Source: DATFAS01 sp035254305 | GTDB lineage: Bacteria > Bacillota > Bacilli > Aneurinibacillales > RAOX-1 | Assembly: GCA_035254305.1 (NCBI GenBank) | Contig: DATFAS010000061.1 | Span: 1 to 37,941 of the forward strand | Direction: 5' to 3' | Length of the DNA: 37,941 nucleotides | In this document: piece after piece, positions 7,683 through 16,573 of the stretch | Position numbering within the stretch: position 1 is the stretch's first letter | Layout of the letters: every line of letters starts with the position of its first letter | The notes under the pieces: generated by a model | Databases searched by the model: none | What the model was told of the DNA's origin: nothing | The model's input: only the letters and a program-made list of their open reading frames with translations | Position numbers and translations under genes: made by a program

Positions 7683-10600
7683 CTCCATTGTAAGTTGTTC
7701 CAATGTATCATAAGCTCTCTCAATTTCATGGATATTGATCCCATCCTTAAGAGCACTAGTCATTCCTTGATAATAATCATTCACCTGATTTTTCCACTGC
7801 TGGATAAATTCCCTCATCATCTGATCTAAAGCTTCCCCATAGAAGGAATCTAAATGGTTCATGCTATCTTCAAGATAGTTGGTTACAGGGTTCTGCAACC
7901 AATCCTCTAGCTTCACACGAAAAGCTTCTCTCCCACCTTGTTCAAAGAAGTGCTTCGGCGTCTTATATAAAGAGAGAATGGATCGAACGCTTCCTACTTC
8001 ATAGGGTAGCTCCTGTACTAGCTCAGGCACTTCCCAGCTTTGTTCTTGGAAAACAAGATCAATATCAGCTGAAATTGCCTTCTGAAGCTCATCTGTTAAT
8101 CCCTTCGCTTGGCGATTCACAAATTTCTCTAGACGAAGCGTTGTTGCACGAACCTCCTGATCTAGGCTAAAGGTTATATTTCTAACAAATTCATCAAAGC
8201 ATTGTTCGATTAGATGTTTTCCATTCTTTCCAGGTTCATCCTTCAGAACAGAAGGGTTGAAGGATAAGGCAAACAGATCGGTTAGCTTGAAGAACAGGCG
8301 TTGTTTTACATAGTAGAGAAGCTCCCTTGCTTCTTTCGTGACATATTCTTTCTCACGGTGCCAATCCTTTAATTCTAAGAGAGTAGACCTATCTTCTTCA
8401 AAAGCACGTTCAAGGCTGATAAGCTTCTCTTTTCTAACCTCATCACCCTGCTTAGAAGAGCTTAGATAAGCTTCGAGGTTATGCTTTACCCTTCTCATTT
8501 CACCTAATGCAGAATTAATCGCAACCTGTGTTAACTCTTCTACAGTAAAACGAATAAAATCAGCTTCGAAGGTTTCGAATCCAGCAAATTTAAGGGCTTC
8601 CTTAGGTGGCATTAAGGTATCACCAGAACCCGTACGATCCCGATATACTCTCTCCGCAGAAGGAGACAAGGAGCCTTTGGCCAGCATACGAGCTAATAGG
8701 GCAGTCTGGCTTGATACAGGATACAATCTTGGGCCTCGAATCCCACAGGTTACCAAATTATCCTTCACATGATCAACTACGTGCATAAGCTCTTCTTTAG
8801 ACTTGGCCAAGTCAGCCGCATTCACTATAAAGAACATCTTATCCATTTCGAACGTGTCTTTTACACGACCAAGCTGCTGTAGGAATTCTCGATCGGCATG
8901 TGAGAATGCGTGATTATAGTAGGTGACAAACAATACCGCATCGGCATTTTTGATATATTCAAAGGCAACCCCCGTATGCCTAGCATTAATGGAGTCTGCC
9001 CCTGGGGTATCAACCAGAGATATTCCTTGATTTGTAAGAGGACATGCATAGTAAAGCTCAATCCATTCTACAAAGCAAGCTTTCTCTTCCTTCGCTACAA
9101 GCTCCTGAAACTCCTCCATCCCAACAAGATGGATCTTACCATACCAGTCTTCCATCTCTACATGTCCCGCACGTACTGCTTTAAGGAAGGACAAATGAGG
9201 TCCAACGGACGGTAGGATGTCCTCGGAACTAATATGGTTAATTTGACCAATTGCTTCTTCAATTGTCTGCGCGTGCATCCTGAAGACTGCCAAGGATTGC
9301 TGTACATCCTTCGTCATATCCGCTTTATTTTTCATTTTTACACGAACGGTGCCATGCGGATATTCTTCGGTCGGCGGTAATATTTTGTTGATCGTTGCAG
9401 TAGTCGGATTCGGAGAAACCGGTAGGATCATTTCCCCCATTAATGCATTAGCAAATGAAGATTTTCCTGCACTAAAGGCTCCAAACAGGGCTACGGTAAA
9501 CAAATTCTGCTGAAGACGTTCTGCCCTCTGACGCATGTTGCGGATTGCAACCAATTGTCCAGGTAACCCTTCAATACTGTCTGCTGCTTGAATTAAACGA
9601 TCTGCTGCCGAACGAATTTGTGATTTATAATCCTTCTTAAATGGAGATACTTGATCCGCCGATTCCTCTAGAACAAGAGAGGTAAGCGTTTCTTTCTCTG
9701 TGAAAGAAGATAATGTTTTCGTTTGTAATGTCCGCTTCTTCCCTTCTTGGCTAGTGGCCTCTTCCGTAGCAGACAATAAGGACTGTTCTCCATGTTTAAG
9801 CGTATCTAATAGCTGATGGATATATTCCTGTTCTTGCCCGGCAATGTTCTGAAGGCTTCTGAAGGCCTCTACCTTCACTAATAATTGATTTCCCTCACTA
9901 CGTAATGCCTCTCCTTGTAGGTTGGTCTTAGCCTTGTACGCCTGGTAGTATTCTTCTAACAAATCAGAGAATGCACGACGGAATTGATTCTTAATCTCCC
10001 CAGCTAGATCACGGCAATAATTAAGTACGGAATCCCCAGTCATTCTTGCCCCACTTTTGATATGTGAAGAAAGAAATTCTGCAGTAATAGGTATTTGAAT
10101 CTGATCAGCTTTCTCCCACTCTTCTGTAGGTAAAGAGAGATCATAACGTTTAGGAAGCTGCCTAAATAAATCTCCTAGATGCCATACCAGGTTCGCCCGA
10201 ACTTGATCTTCAAATGCTTCTTGGAATTTATTTAAACGATTTTCCTTTTCCTGCTGTGTTTTGCCCGCTGAGAAAAGAAATCCTACCTTAAATCCCTGCT
10301 GGCAGCTCTCAATATATTGACTTGCTAACTCTCGAATGGTAAACGGGGTTAAATTCGCATTATCCGTGATGCCCTGAATATCCTTAAGAACATCCTTCCT
10401 GAAATTCTCTGGGCCACTCTCAAGTTGACTGTATTTACTTTGCCAAACCTGATAATTTTCAAACGTCTCCTCTTGGTCCACATCAGACACAACAGCTTCC
10501 CATTCCACACGTTCCTGTTGATTCAGGTCCTTGATAAACTGCTCATGCTCTGTGATTAGATCTCTAGCAGAGGCTAGAATGGATTCCCTCAGTAGATCCT

Positions 10601-11414
10601 GCTTCTGCCAGAAAAGGGTATACAGCTCATCATGCAAGGATTCCATCTGATTCTCAGGATGATCGGGTACCTTCAATGTGGTATAAAAGATACCATCTGG
10701 ATTCACATCCCAATGTTTAAAGGCATCTTCTACACTTTGTCGGAAGGCAGAGAAATCTAACTCTAGGTCAAAATGCTTATCGATTTGATTGATCACAAGG
10801 AAAAGCTTCTTGCCTCTTTCCTTCAATGTCTTTGTAAATTGAAAATTCAATTCTGATTGTACATGGTTATAATCCATCATATAAACCACTACATCGGCCA
10901 AATGCAAAGCAGATTCCGTCGCAACCTTATGGGCAGCATCCGTTGAATCAATTCCTGGTGTATCCAGAAGGCAGGCATTATTGACTAAGAAATCATTCGG
11001 ACAAGTAATTTCAACCGAAACCACCTCGTCTCCGTCCTTACAAAACTCCTTAAGCTTCTCCAATTCCTCCACATAATCAAAGGTAATAGGAGGGGTATTC
11101 TTAAAATAGGCAACTGCCTTTGCTTCCCCTGTCTTGATCTTCACAACGTTCGCACTTGTTGGGATCGGGCTTGACGGAAGAATTTCTCGCCCCATTAGTG
11201 TATTAATCATCGTAGATTTACCAGCTGAAAAATGTCCGCAGAAAGCAAGGACAAACTCACCAGTGTTCCACTTATCTGCAAGTTGCTTCATCTTAGCTGC
11301 TGTATGACTATCTCCTCTTTGAAGGAACAAGTCATTCAAAGCCAAAAAAGGACTTGGCTTATCTAAAGTTACTGACACCCTATCCATATGCTCTAGTACA
11401 CTCTCTACACTCAT
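7671..11414 (-). CDS. dynA: Double-headed bacterial dynamin-like GTPase DynA
   Basis: This roughly 1247-residue protein is a fusion of two dynamin-like units, as in B. subtilis DynA (YpbR, about 1190 residues). DynA tethers and fuses membranes, protects against pore-forming stress and phage, and acts at the inner face of the membrane. Unit 1 has P-loop GHFSAGKS near residue 60, G3 LLDTPGIDS near 146 and G4 NQID near 206. Unit 2 has P-loop GAFSAGKS near 642, G3 LVDTPGADS near 798, but NAAD near 863 where T/NKxD is expected. Between and after the GTPase domains lie long helical stalk regions. I prefer the ATG at 11414 (AGGGTG 8 bases upstream) over a GTG at 11423. It is a single-gene unit bounded by terminators. 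Confidence 0.95.
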   Translation of the reverse strand: MSVESVLEHMDRVSVTLDKPSPFLALNDLFLQRGDSHTAAKMKQLADKWNTGEFVLAFCGHFSAGKSTMINTLMGREILPSSPIPTSANVVKIKTGEAKAVAYFKNTPPITFDYVEELEKLKEFCKDGDEVVSVEITCPNDFLVNNACLLDTPGIDSTDAAHKVATESALHLADVVVYMMDYNHVQSELNFQFTKTLKERGKKLFLVINQIDKHFDLELDFSAFRQSVEDAFKHWDVNPDGIFYTTLKVPDHPENQMESLHDELYTLFWQKQDLLRESILASARDLITEHEQFIKDLNQQERVEWEAVVSDVDQEETFENYQVWQSKYSQLESGPENFRKDVLKDIQGITDNANLTPFTIRELASQYIESCQQGFKVGFLFSAGKTQQEKENRLNKFQEAFEDQVRANLVWHLGDLFRQLPKRYDLSLPTEEWEKADQIQIPITAEFLSSHIKSGARMTGDSVLNYCRDLAGEIKNQFRRAFSDLLEEYYQAYKAKTNLQGEALRSEGNQLLVKVEAFRSLQNIAGQEQEYIHQLLDTLKHGEQSLLSATEEATSQEGKKRTLQTKTLSSFTEKETLTSLVLEESADQVSPFKKDYKSQIRSAADRLIQAADSIEGLPGQLVAIRNMRQRAERLQQNLFTVALFGAFSAGKSSFANALMGEMILPVSPNPTTATINKILPPTEEYPHGTVRVKMKNKADMTKDVQQSLAVFRMHAQTIEEAIGQINHISSEDILPSVGPHLSFLKAVRAGHVEMEDWYGKIHLVGMEEFQELVAKEEKACFVEWIELYYACPLTNQGISLVDTPGADSINARHTGVAFEYIKNADAVLFVTYYNHAFSHADREFLQQLGRVKDTFEMDKMFFIVNAADLAKSKEELMHVVDHVKDNLVTCGIRGPRLYPVSSQTALLARMLAKGSLSPSAERVYRDRTGSGDTLMPPKEALKFAGFETFEADFIRFTVEELTQVAINSALGEMRRVKHNLEAYLSSSKQGDEVRKEKLISLERAFEEDRSTLLELKDWHREKEYVTKEARELLYYVKQRLFFKLTDLFALSFNPSVLKDEPGKNGKHLIEQCFDEFVRNITFSLDQEVRATTLRLEKFVNRQAKGLTDELQKAISADIDLVFQEQSWEVPELVQELPYEVGSVRSILSLYKTPKHFFEQGGREAFRVKLEDWLQNPVTNYLEDSMNHLDSFYGEALDQMMREFIQQWKNQVNDYYQGMTSALKDGINIHEIERAYDTLEQLTMEESC

Positions 11415-11536
11415 TGGTATCACACCCTATGTTTTCTTTCTATTTTCTCTCCATTGTAAAGCAAAGCTACTACGCTGAAAAGACGAAAAAGCTACCTAAA
11501 TTTTTTTGTGAATAAAACTTTGGGATCTAGATGCAT

Positions 11537-11565
11537 AAAAAAACCAATCCTTACAATAGGATCGG
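11537..11565 (-). terminator. Terminator after the bacilliredoxin gene
   Basis: On the minus strand an 8-bp stem (arms 11558-11565 and 11544-11551) with a 6-base loop is followed by seven T. It lies a few bases after the stop codon. Confidence 0.85.
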
Positions 11566-11576
11566 CTTCATAAAAA

Positions 11577-12023
11577 TTACTTGCAATGGATATCATAGGC
11601 CTGGCGCAATTGGTTCATCATGGCTACCCCATCACATACTTCGATCTGTTGGCGTTCCATAAAATAAACCAATTTTCCATCCTTAAATAAGGCAACAGAT
11701 GGAGAAGAAGGAGGATAACCCTCGATATGTTTACGTGCCTCTGCTGTAGCTTCCTTATCCTGGCCTGCAAATACTGTAACAAGCTGATCAGGCTTTGGAT
11801 CAATGTTCAGAGAGTGAACAACAGCAGGTCTTGCCACTCCAGCCGCACAACCGCATACAGAATTGACAACCATTAATGCCGTTCCTTTCGTTTCAGCGAA
11901 GAATTGCTCCACTTCTTCTGGTGTCGTAAGCTCCTTAAAACCTGCATTTGTAAGCTCTTCCCTCATAGGTTGAACCATCTGTTTCATTTGATTCATATAA
12001 GCATCAAAAGACATCATTGACAT
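11577..12023 (-). CDS. Bacilliredoxin, BrxA/BrxB (YphP/YqiW) family
   Basis: Bacilliredoxins remove bacillithiol from S-bacillithiolated proteins in low-GC Gram-positives. This 148-residue protein has the diagnostic CGC active site in NSVCGCAAGVARP (Cys57 and Cys59), plus the conserved TVFAGQDKEAT and GYPPSSPS segments. The latter segments look more like YqiW (BrxB), while the N-terminus looks like YphP (BrxA), so I do not choose between them. The ATG at 12023 is preferred because AGGAG lies 8 bases upstream; a GTG at 12032 overlaps that site. It is monocistronic. The presence of this protein implies that the cell makes bacillithiol. Confidence 0.93.
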   Translation of the reverse strand: MSMMSFDAYMNQMKQMVQPMREELTNAGFKELTTPEEVEQFFAETKGTALMVVNSVCGCAAGVARPAVVHSLNIDPKPDQLVTVFAGQDKEATAEARKHIEGYPPSSPSVALFKDGKLVYFMERQQIEVCDGVAMMNQLRQAYDIHCK

Positions 12024-12149
12024 TTTATTCACTCCTGATTTCCAATTTCTATTTTTATCATCCTATTGTACATTTTTTAAATCTAATTTGGAAGGTTTTC
12101 AACTGTTCCAATGCTCGTTAACAGTCTTTGCCTTCCATATCTTAGGTAG

Positions 12150-13568
12150 TCAACGGATAAAAAAGCCAAGTACAAGATAAAGGCAAACCGTAATAATCCC
12201 ACAAAAAAGTGAAATCCTTAATTTGTAGCGAGCATAATCAAGTAATGGAATTTCTAAAATGGAAGCCGTTGTAATGGTTGTATCCCCAAGTGGTGAAGCA
12301 AATGCTCCAAAGGTCCCACTGGCAAACACAGCTCCCACAGTAACGGCAAGCGAACCACCTGTAGCAGCAGCAAGAGAAACACCAAGTGGCATAAATAACC
12401 CCCAGGTCCCCCAGGAGGAGCCAATAAAATAAGAAACAAACGAACCCAATACAAAAATGATGGTTGGGACGAGAAATGGTGGTAATACGTTCCCTAACGT
12501 AGATGATACAAAGGTGCTAAATCCGAGATCCTGTGCGACAAGGGAGAGTGACCAGACCAAGATCAGTAGAATATTTGCCGTCATCAACTGATTCCCACCA
12601 TCGAAAAAATGAAACAGTAATTCCTGCAAAGGTTGCCTGCGGAAAAGATAAAAAGCCAGCGTTAATAACAATGTAATTAAGACGGCTATAAACATAACAA
12701 AAGTAGCATCTGCCTTAGCAAGGGCTCCTAGGAAGGAAGTAACACCCTGCTCGCGCCCATTCTGCCATAATAAGGAGATCGTTAAGGATAGCAATAAAAA
12801 CAACGGATAGATCAAATGCCACGGCTGAGCTCTGACTGCGGACAGTTCCTTTTCTATTCCTGCACGATGCAAATCATTCTGTTGCTCAATACCTGGCCTT
12901 GGCACATCTCCACTGATTTTAGACCCATTACCAAAGGTGGTAATCAACCCTACCAATAAAGTCACCCAAGCAAATAAATTATAAGGAAGACTACTTAGAA
13001 AGATATGATAAGGAGATCCGGTTATTTTATTTTGCTCCATAGACCCACCAACGACAGATACCATAAAACCAACAAAAGCAGTGGCTACTGGCAATAGTAC
13101 AACAATAGGCTCTGTTGACACATCCATGGTATAGCCTACTCTCTCTTTGCTTAATTGAACCTTTTGATATAGTGATTTTAGAACGGGGCCAATCATCATA
13201 ATTCGAAACATTGGTGTGATGAAGGTAAAAGGGATGGTGAGCCAAATCAACCATAAAAACCCCTTTTGTGTATGGATTTTGCGGCTCACCCAATTCGCAA
13301 ATCCTTTAATCCCTCCCGAGATTTGCATCATACCAACCAGCCCGCCAAACAAATAGAGAAAGCTAACAATCTTTATATTATCCTGATTAGAAAGGGTATG
13401 GATAATATAATGGACTGTTTGCTCTATCCCTCCTAACCATGTAGGAGACACAATATATGCACCTACAAGTAATCCAAGCACTAACCCCGGAAGAATCTCT
13501 TTTAACCAAATGGCCATTGGAATAACAACGAGAAAAGGGATCAAGGAAACCCATGACGAATCAACCAT
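12150..13568 (-). CDS. NhaC family Na+/H+ antiporter
   Basis: This 472-residue polytopic protein of about 11-12 helices matches the NhaC antiporter family (PF03553 type), which exchanges external protons for cytoplasmic sodium. Supporting features are the N-terminal PFLVVIPMAIWLKEILPGLV, the central charged loop around residues 215-245, and the C-terminal SSWGTWGLFMPLGVSLAAA with FGAFASPLGDTTITTASI, a glycine- and polar-rich pair typical of the ion path. The substrate could differ within the superfamily, since related proteins carry malate/lactate or amino acids. The ribosome binding site (GAGGTGG, 7 bases before the ATG) is part of a terminator-like hairpin, so expression may depend on readthrough from the upstream dedA gene. 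Confidence 0.8.
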   Translation of the reverse strand: MVDSSWVSLIPFLVVIPMAIWLKEILPGLVLGLLVGAYIVSPTWLGGIEQTVHYIIHTLSNQDNIKIVSFLYLFGGLVGMMQISGGIKGFANWVSRKIHTQKGFLWLIWLTIPFTFITPMFRIMMIGPVLKSLYQKVQLSKERVGYTMDVSTEPIVVLLPVATAFVGFMVSVVGGSMEQNKITGSPYHIFLSSLPYNLFAWVTLLVGLITTFGNGSKISGDVPRPGIEQQNDLHRAGIEKELSAVRAQPWHLIYPLFLLLSLTISLLWQNGREQGVTSFLGALAKADATFVMFIAVLITLLLTLAFYLFRRQPLQELLFHFFDGGNQLMTANILLILVWSLSLVAQDLGFSTFVSSTLGNVLPPFLVPTIIFVLGSFVSYFIGSSWGTWGLFMPLGVSLAAATGGSLAVTVGAVFASGTFGAFASPLGDTTITTASILEIPLLDYARYKLRISLFCGIITVCLYLVLGFFIR

Positions 13569-13572
13569 ATAA

Positions 13573-13599
13573 AAACCACCTCTTTTTCAAAGGTGGTCT
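13573..13599 (-). terminator. Terminator hairpin overlapping the nhaC ribosome binding site
   Basis: On the minus strand arms 13591-13597 and 13575-13581 (ACCACCT / AGGTGGT, extendable by two pairs) enclose a loop, followed by TTTTT and then the nhaC start codon at 13568. The 3' arm is also the only good Shine-Dalgarno sequence for nhaC. It lies 15-40 bases after the dedA stop. Confidence 0.75.
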
Positions 13600-13612
13600 T
13601 TTTGCTCTATTT

Positions 13613-14239
13613 TTATTCAGATTTTGTAGAACCTGTATCCTGATTTTGATTTCGTTTCTTTTTGGCTTTCCAAAAATAATAAATAATAGCCCCTAAAACC
13701 AAGGCGATACCAACCGGAATAAAATATCGATTCAGTTCTCTGTGAAATCTATGCCACGCAAGCCCAAGTGAATGCCCGACAAATAGAAAAGTACTCACCC
13801 AAAGAATCGTTGCGATGGTATTATAGAATGAAAAAACAGCAAAAGACATTCGATTAATTCCTGCCATATAGGGAATTAAAATTCGAATCCCCGCAATAAA
13901 TTTACAACCAATAATAATCAAAATTCGATATTGTAGAAATTTCTTTTCTGCAGCATCTAACTTTTGCTCTGTTAATCGGACGAATCTCCCAAACTTAAGT
14001 ATTGTTGGACGTCCCAGATATCGCCCAATCAAATAAGCAATGCTCGAACCGGAAATATTAGCAATCACACATGTTAAGAATAGAGGAACGAAGGAAAAAT
14101 CCCCTAACATCCATTCAACACCAGATAAAGTTAGTGTCGTTTCTGCAGGGAAAGGAATACCTATCATTTCCATGAAAATAATAAAAAATACTCCTGCATA
14201 ACCATATTGTAAAATCCAATCTTGTAAATGTATGTGCAT
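13613..14239 (-). CDS. DedA family membrane protein (first copy)
   Basis: This 208-residue DedA/SNARE-associated (VTT) family protein has the two re-entrant regions seen as FPAETTLTLSG near residue 29 and GCKFIAGIRILIPYMAGI near residue 110, and about five membrane helices. Members include flippases for undecaprenyl phosphate and other lipids and affect envelope stress and drug resistance. The C-terminal tail is lysine- and arginine-rich. GGGAGAGAG precedes the ATG. It follows the YihY/BrkB gene by 36 bases on the same strand, so the two envelope proteins are probably cotranscribed. A second DedA gene of the same length lies at 19761-20387. Confidence 0.92.
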   Translation of the reverse strand: MHIHLQDWILQYGYAGVFFIIFMEMIGIPFPAETTLTLSGVEWMLGDFSFVPLFLTCVIANISGSSIAYLIGRYLGRPTILKFGRFVRLTEQKLDAAEKKFLQYRILIIIGCKFIAGIRILIPYMAGINRMSFAVFSFYNTIATILWVSTFLFVGHSLGLAWHRFHRELNRYFIPVGIALVLGAIIYYFWKAKKKRNQNQDTGSTKSE

Positions 14240-14275
14240 CTTCTCTCTCCCTTTTCCGCCCCATGCTCAAATCCT

Positions 14276-15106
14276 TTATCGTCTCCTCATAGTGGGAATC
14301 ACAGAATTCAACACCCCACCTACAATTAAAATGAGAGCGGTCAAATAAAACCAAATCATCATAATAATTACCCCTCCAAGACTCCCGTATGTCTCAGTAA
14401 AGTTACCAAAATGGTTAACATAGTAAGAAAAAATTAAAGAGGCAAATAACCAACCAAGAGCAGCAAAGATAGCTCCGGGAATTACGTCCTTACACCTTAA
14501 ACAGGTATTCGGAGCAATATAATACAAACCTAAAAACATCAAAGTAAGAATGGCAAGATTTACAATCCAACGGAATGTATTGGATATAAAAATACTTGTT
14601 TCCGGTAAATGAAGATAGGTATGTAAATAATATTCGATTCTTTCTCCAAAAACGGTCAAAACAAGGGCTGAGAAAATAGCAAGAATCATCCCAAAGGTTA
14701 AGGAAATAGATAGTAACTTCGATCGAATATAAGATCTCTCTTCTCTAATTCGATAGGCACGGTTGATGGCTTTTACCATAGAATCCATGCCAGAAGAAGA
14801 TGACCATAGTGTAATCAAAATCCCAAAGGAAAGCAGTCCGGATCGTTTTACATCCAATATACTCCGAATATTTTTCTCAATGAGCTCATTGGTGGTACCA
14901 GGGGCATGTTCTGCAATTAATTTTATCAGATCATTCGAACTTAAGGGTAAAAAACCTAGTAATGTAATCGAAAATAATAAAAAGGGGAAAAGGGAAAATA
15001 AAAAATAATAGGCACATTGTGCAGATAAATCAAAAACTCGATCTTCATCAAAACGATTCGCAAACTCTTTGATAAAGGGTATCAACTTCCTTTGTCTCCT
15101 TCTCAT
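14276..15106 (-). CDS. YihY/BrkB family integral membrane protein
   Basis: This 276-residue protein of six or so helices matches the YihY/virulence factor BrkB family, once misnamed ribonuclease BN. Signatures are SAQCAYYFLFSLFPFLLF near residue 27, the LWSSSSGMDSMVKAINRAYRI block near 100-120, and a C-terminal YGSLGGVIIMMIWFYLTALI. The molecular role is unsettled; transport across the membrane is suspected. The ATG at 15106 has a weak upstream site; a TTG eight codons in follows AAGGAG by ten bases and is an alternative. It is upstream of dedA and likely in one transcript with it. Confidence 0.9.
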   Translation of the reverse strand: MRRRQRKLIPFIKEFANRFDEDRVFDLSAQCAYYFLFSLFPFLLFSITLLGFLPLSSNDLIKLIAEHAPGTTNELIEKNIRSILDVKRSGLLSFGILITLWSSSSGMDSMVKAINRAYRIREERSYIRSKLLSISLTFGMILAIFSALVLTVFGERIEYYLHTYLHLPETSIFISNTFRWIVNLAILTLMFLGLYYIAPNTCLRCKDVIPGAIFAALGWLFASLIFSYYVNHFGNFTETYGSLGGVIIMMIWFYLTALILIVGGVLNSVIPTMRRR

Positions 15107-15166
15107 TCTATTTATCCCATGAATCCTTAGACTCCATTATACTTTCTTCAGGCCCCAAACGAAAGA

Positions 15167-15188
15167 GGAGCTATTCTTCCATAGCTCC
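15167..15188 (-). terminator. Terminator at the end of the ger operon
   Basis: An 8-bp perfect stem (15181-15188 with 15167-15174, GGAGCTAT / ATAGCTCC) with a 6-base loop starts directly after the stop of the 49-aa ORF. The following T stretch is interrupted (TCTTTCGTTT), so it may be leaky. Confidence 0.7.
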
Positions 15189-15338
15189 CTAGTTCTTTCT
15201 CTTCCATGGCGGATTCCCTGCTGAATATATTTTCTTACTTAAATAATAACATCCCCCAGGAATTAGAACGGTTAACGAAGCCATGATAAGCACCATTCCA
15301 GAGGGAAGGAAACCTAAGACCATCTCCTTGATGTTCAT
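15189..15338 (-). CDS. Small single-helix membrane protein at the end of the ger operon
   Basis: This 49-residue ORF begins MNIKEMVLGFLPSGMVLIMA and has one hydrophobic helix (about residues 7-30), then a basic tail ending GNPPWKRKN. AAGGAG lies 8 bases before the ATG, inside the last codons of gerC, and only five bases separate the gerC stop from this start, so translation is probably coupled. The terminator follows immediately. I do not recognise a named family. Some Bacillus germinant receptor operons encode small D subunits with membrane helices; this could be an analogue, but it is shorter than the usual two-helix D proteins. That is inference from position and topology. Confidence 0.65.
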   Translation of the reverse strand: MNIKEMVLGFLPSGMVLIMASLTVLIPGGCYYLSKKIYSAGNPPWKRKN

Positions 15339-15343
15339 TTTCC

Positions 15344-16573
15344 CTACTCCTTCTGATTTGCAGCATGGTCTATAATCCCTACATTTCGAATTCGAACATC
15401 TGCTTCCACATCAATCTTACATTTGGAAAAATAATTTTCTCCCTGGTCCCAGTTATCCTTCACCTTTAACCAGAAGTCATGGTGATGATTCTCCAAATAC
15501 TCTCCTAACCCAATGACATCGGCTTTATAATCCTTTTGTATTTTATTTATGGAATCCTGGGTCATGCGCAAGATCTCCTTCTCAACTAATCTCTCAAGAT
15601 TAGGAATTCGGTTGGGTTGTAAGAAATCCAGATGAACCATTGATTCCGCAATATTGCCTTCTGATTTGATTTGGATTGTAAAGTGAATATTGTCTTTTCC
15701 TTGGATTTGAGCCTTTATGTTCTTTGCCTCACGTTTGATTTCATAAGTCACTAGATTATCTTTAACCGGAATCTTAAGTAAACCACCTTTTACCTTCCCC
15801 CTTAAGAAATTTTGTCCTTCCGTCTCCTCTTCATTTAGATATCCTAACATCTTATTATCTACACTATGAAATATGGCTTCACCAGCTATCTTAACCTCCT
15901 TCTCACTTGGGCTAACTGCAGAAATCACATAGCTTTGTTTACTTAACATAAATCCCTGCAGCTTACCTATTCTAACTATAGGCTCCATACGGGCCGCCTT
16001 AAATGTATTTCGAGAGACAGACTGGAGATAAATGGCAGGTAGCTTCTCATTCGGTGGTTCTACCTCTAGAACATCCTTCGCCCTGCCTTTAGAAATCAAC
16101 ATCACTGTGCCTCTTCTCATCTCAGGGTTACGCAGAAAAAAATCGAGAACAGTTGGAAGTTCTCCTGTTTTCGCCACCTCTTCAGAAACAACGATAACTT
16201 TGAGATGTTCAAAATAGGGCGTACGGCTTGTCCTTGTGGACATTTCCCTGCCAATCTCAAATATGGAATCCGCCTCTGAGGTGATATTCATGGATGCCTT
16301 CCCCTTGCCGCTGCCGCCACTTCCTCCTCCCCCTACACCTTCCTTGGTTACGTTGGCCGGAACAACAATTTGATAGGTTACTGCATAGCGATTTTTGGCT
16401 TGGGGTTTATTTGGTGCCTCCTTAGTCAGTTCTTCTTTCCCCTTTGCACTTAGTGGTTTGTCTATGGCTACCCCAACGACAAATCCTCTCTCTTCAATTT
16501 CCACCCGATCCCAACAACCAGTCATCCAGAAAAAGAAGGGAATCACAACGATAATCTTCCACACCCTACGCAT
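15344..16573 (-). CDS. Ger(x)C family germinant receptor lipoprotein (C subunit)
   Basis: This 409-residue C subunit belongs to a GerA-type nutrient germinant receptor, anchored by lipid to the outer face of the spore inner membrane. The signal sequence ends in lipobox MTGCW, followed by the family motif WDRVEIEERGFVVGVAIDK. The C-terminal part ends with the usual QKDYKADVIGLGEYLENHH segment. A Gly/Ser-rich insertion lies near residue 85 (GGGGSGGSGKGK). The ATG at 16573 is chosen because it gives the standard signal peptide; it overlaps gerB by 8 bases. Expression is expected in the forespore (sigma G) by family knowledge; I did not find a convincing promoter. Confidence 0.93.
   Translation of the reverse strand: MRRVWKIIVVIPFFFWMTGCWDRVEIEERGFVVGVAIDKPLSAKGKEELTKEAPNKPQAKNRYAVTYQIVVPANVTKEGVGGGGSGGSGKGKASMNITSEADSIFEIGREMSTRTSRTPYFEHLKVIVVSEEVAKTGELPTVLDFFLRNPEMRRGTVMLISKGRAKDVLEVEPPNEKLPAIYLQSVSRNTFKAARMEPIVRIGKLQGFMLSKQSYVISAVSPSEKEVKIAGEAIFHSVDNKMLGYLNEEETEGQNFLRGKVKGGLLKIPVKDNLVTYEIKREAKNIKAQIQGKDNIHFTIQIKSEGNIAESMVHLDFLQPNRIPNLERLVEKEILRMTQDSINKIQKDYKADVIGLGEYLENHHHDFWLKVKDNWDQGENYFSKCKIDVEADVRIRNVGIIDHAANQKE

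Noticed and set aside
8910..9215. Open frame of 101 codons on the plus strand
   Set aside because: It is wholly antisense to the conserved second GTPase head of dynA, with no ribosome site; it is a shadow of codon bias.
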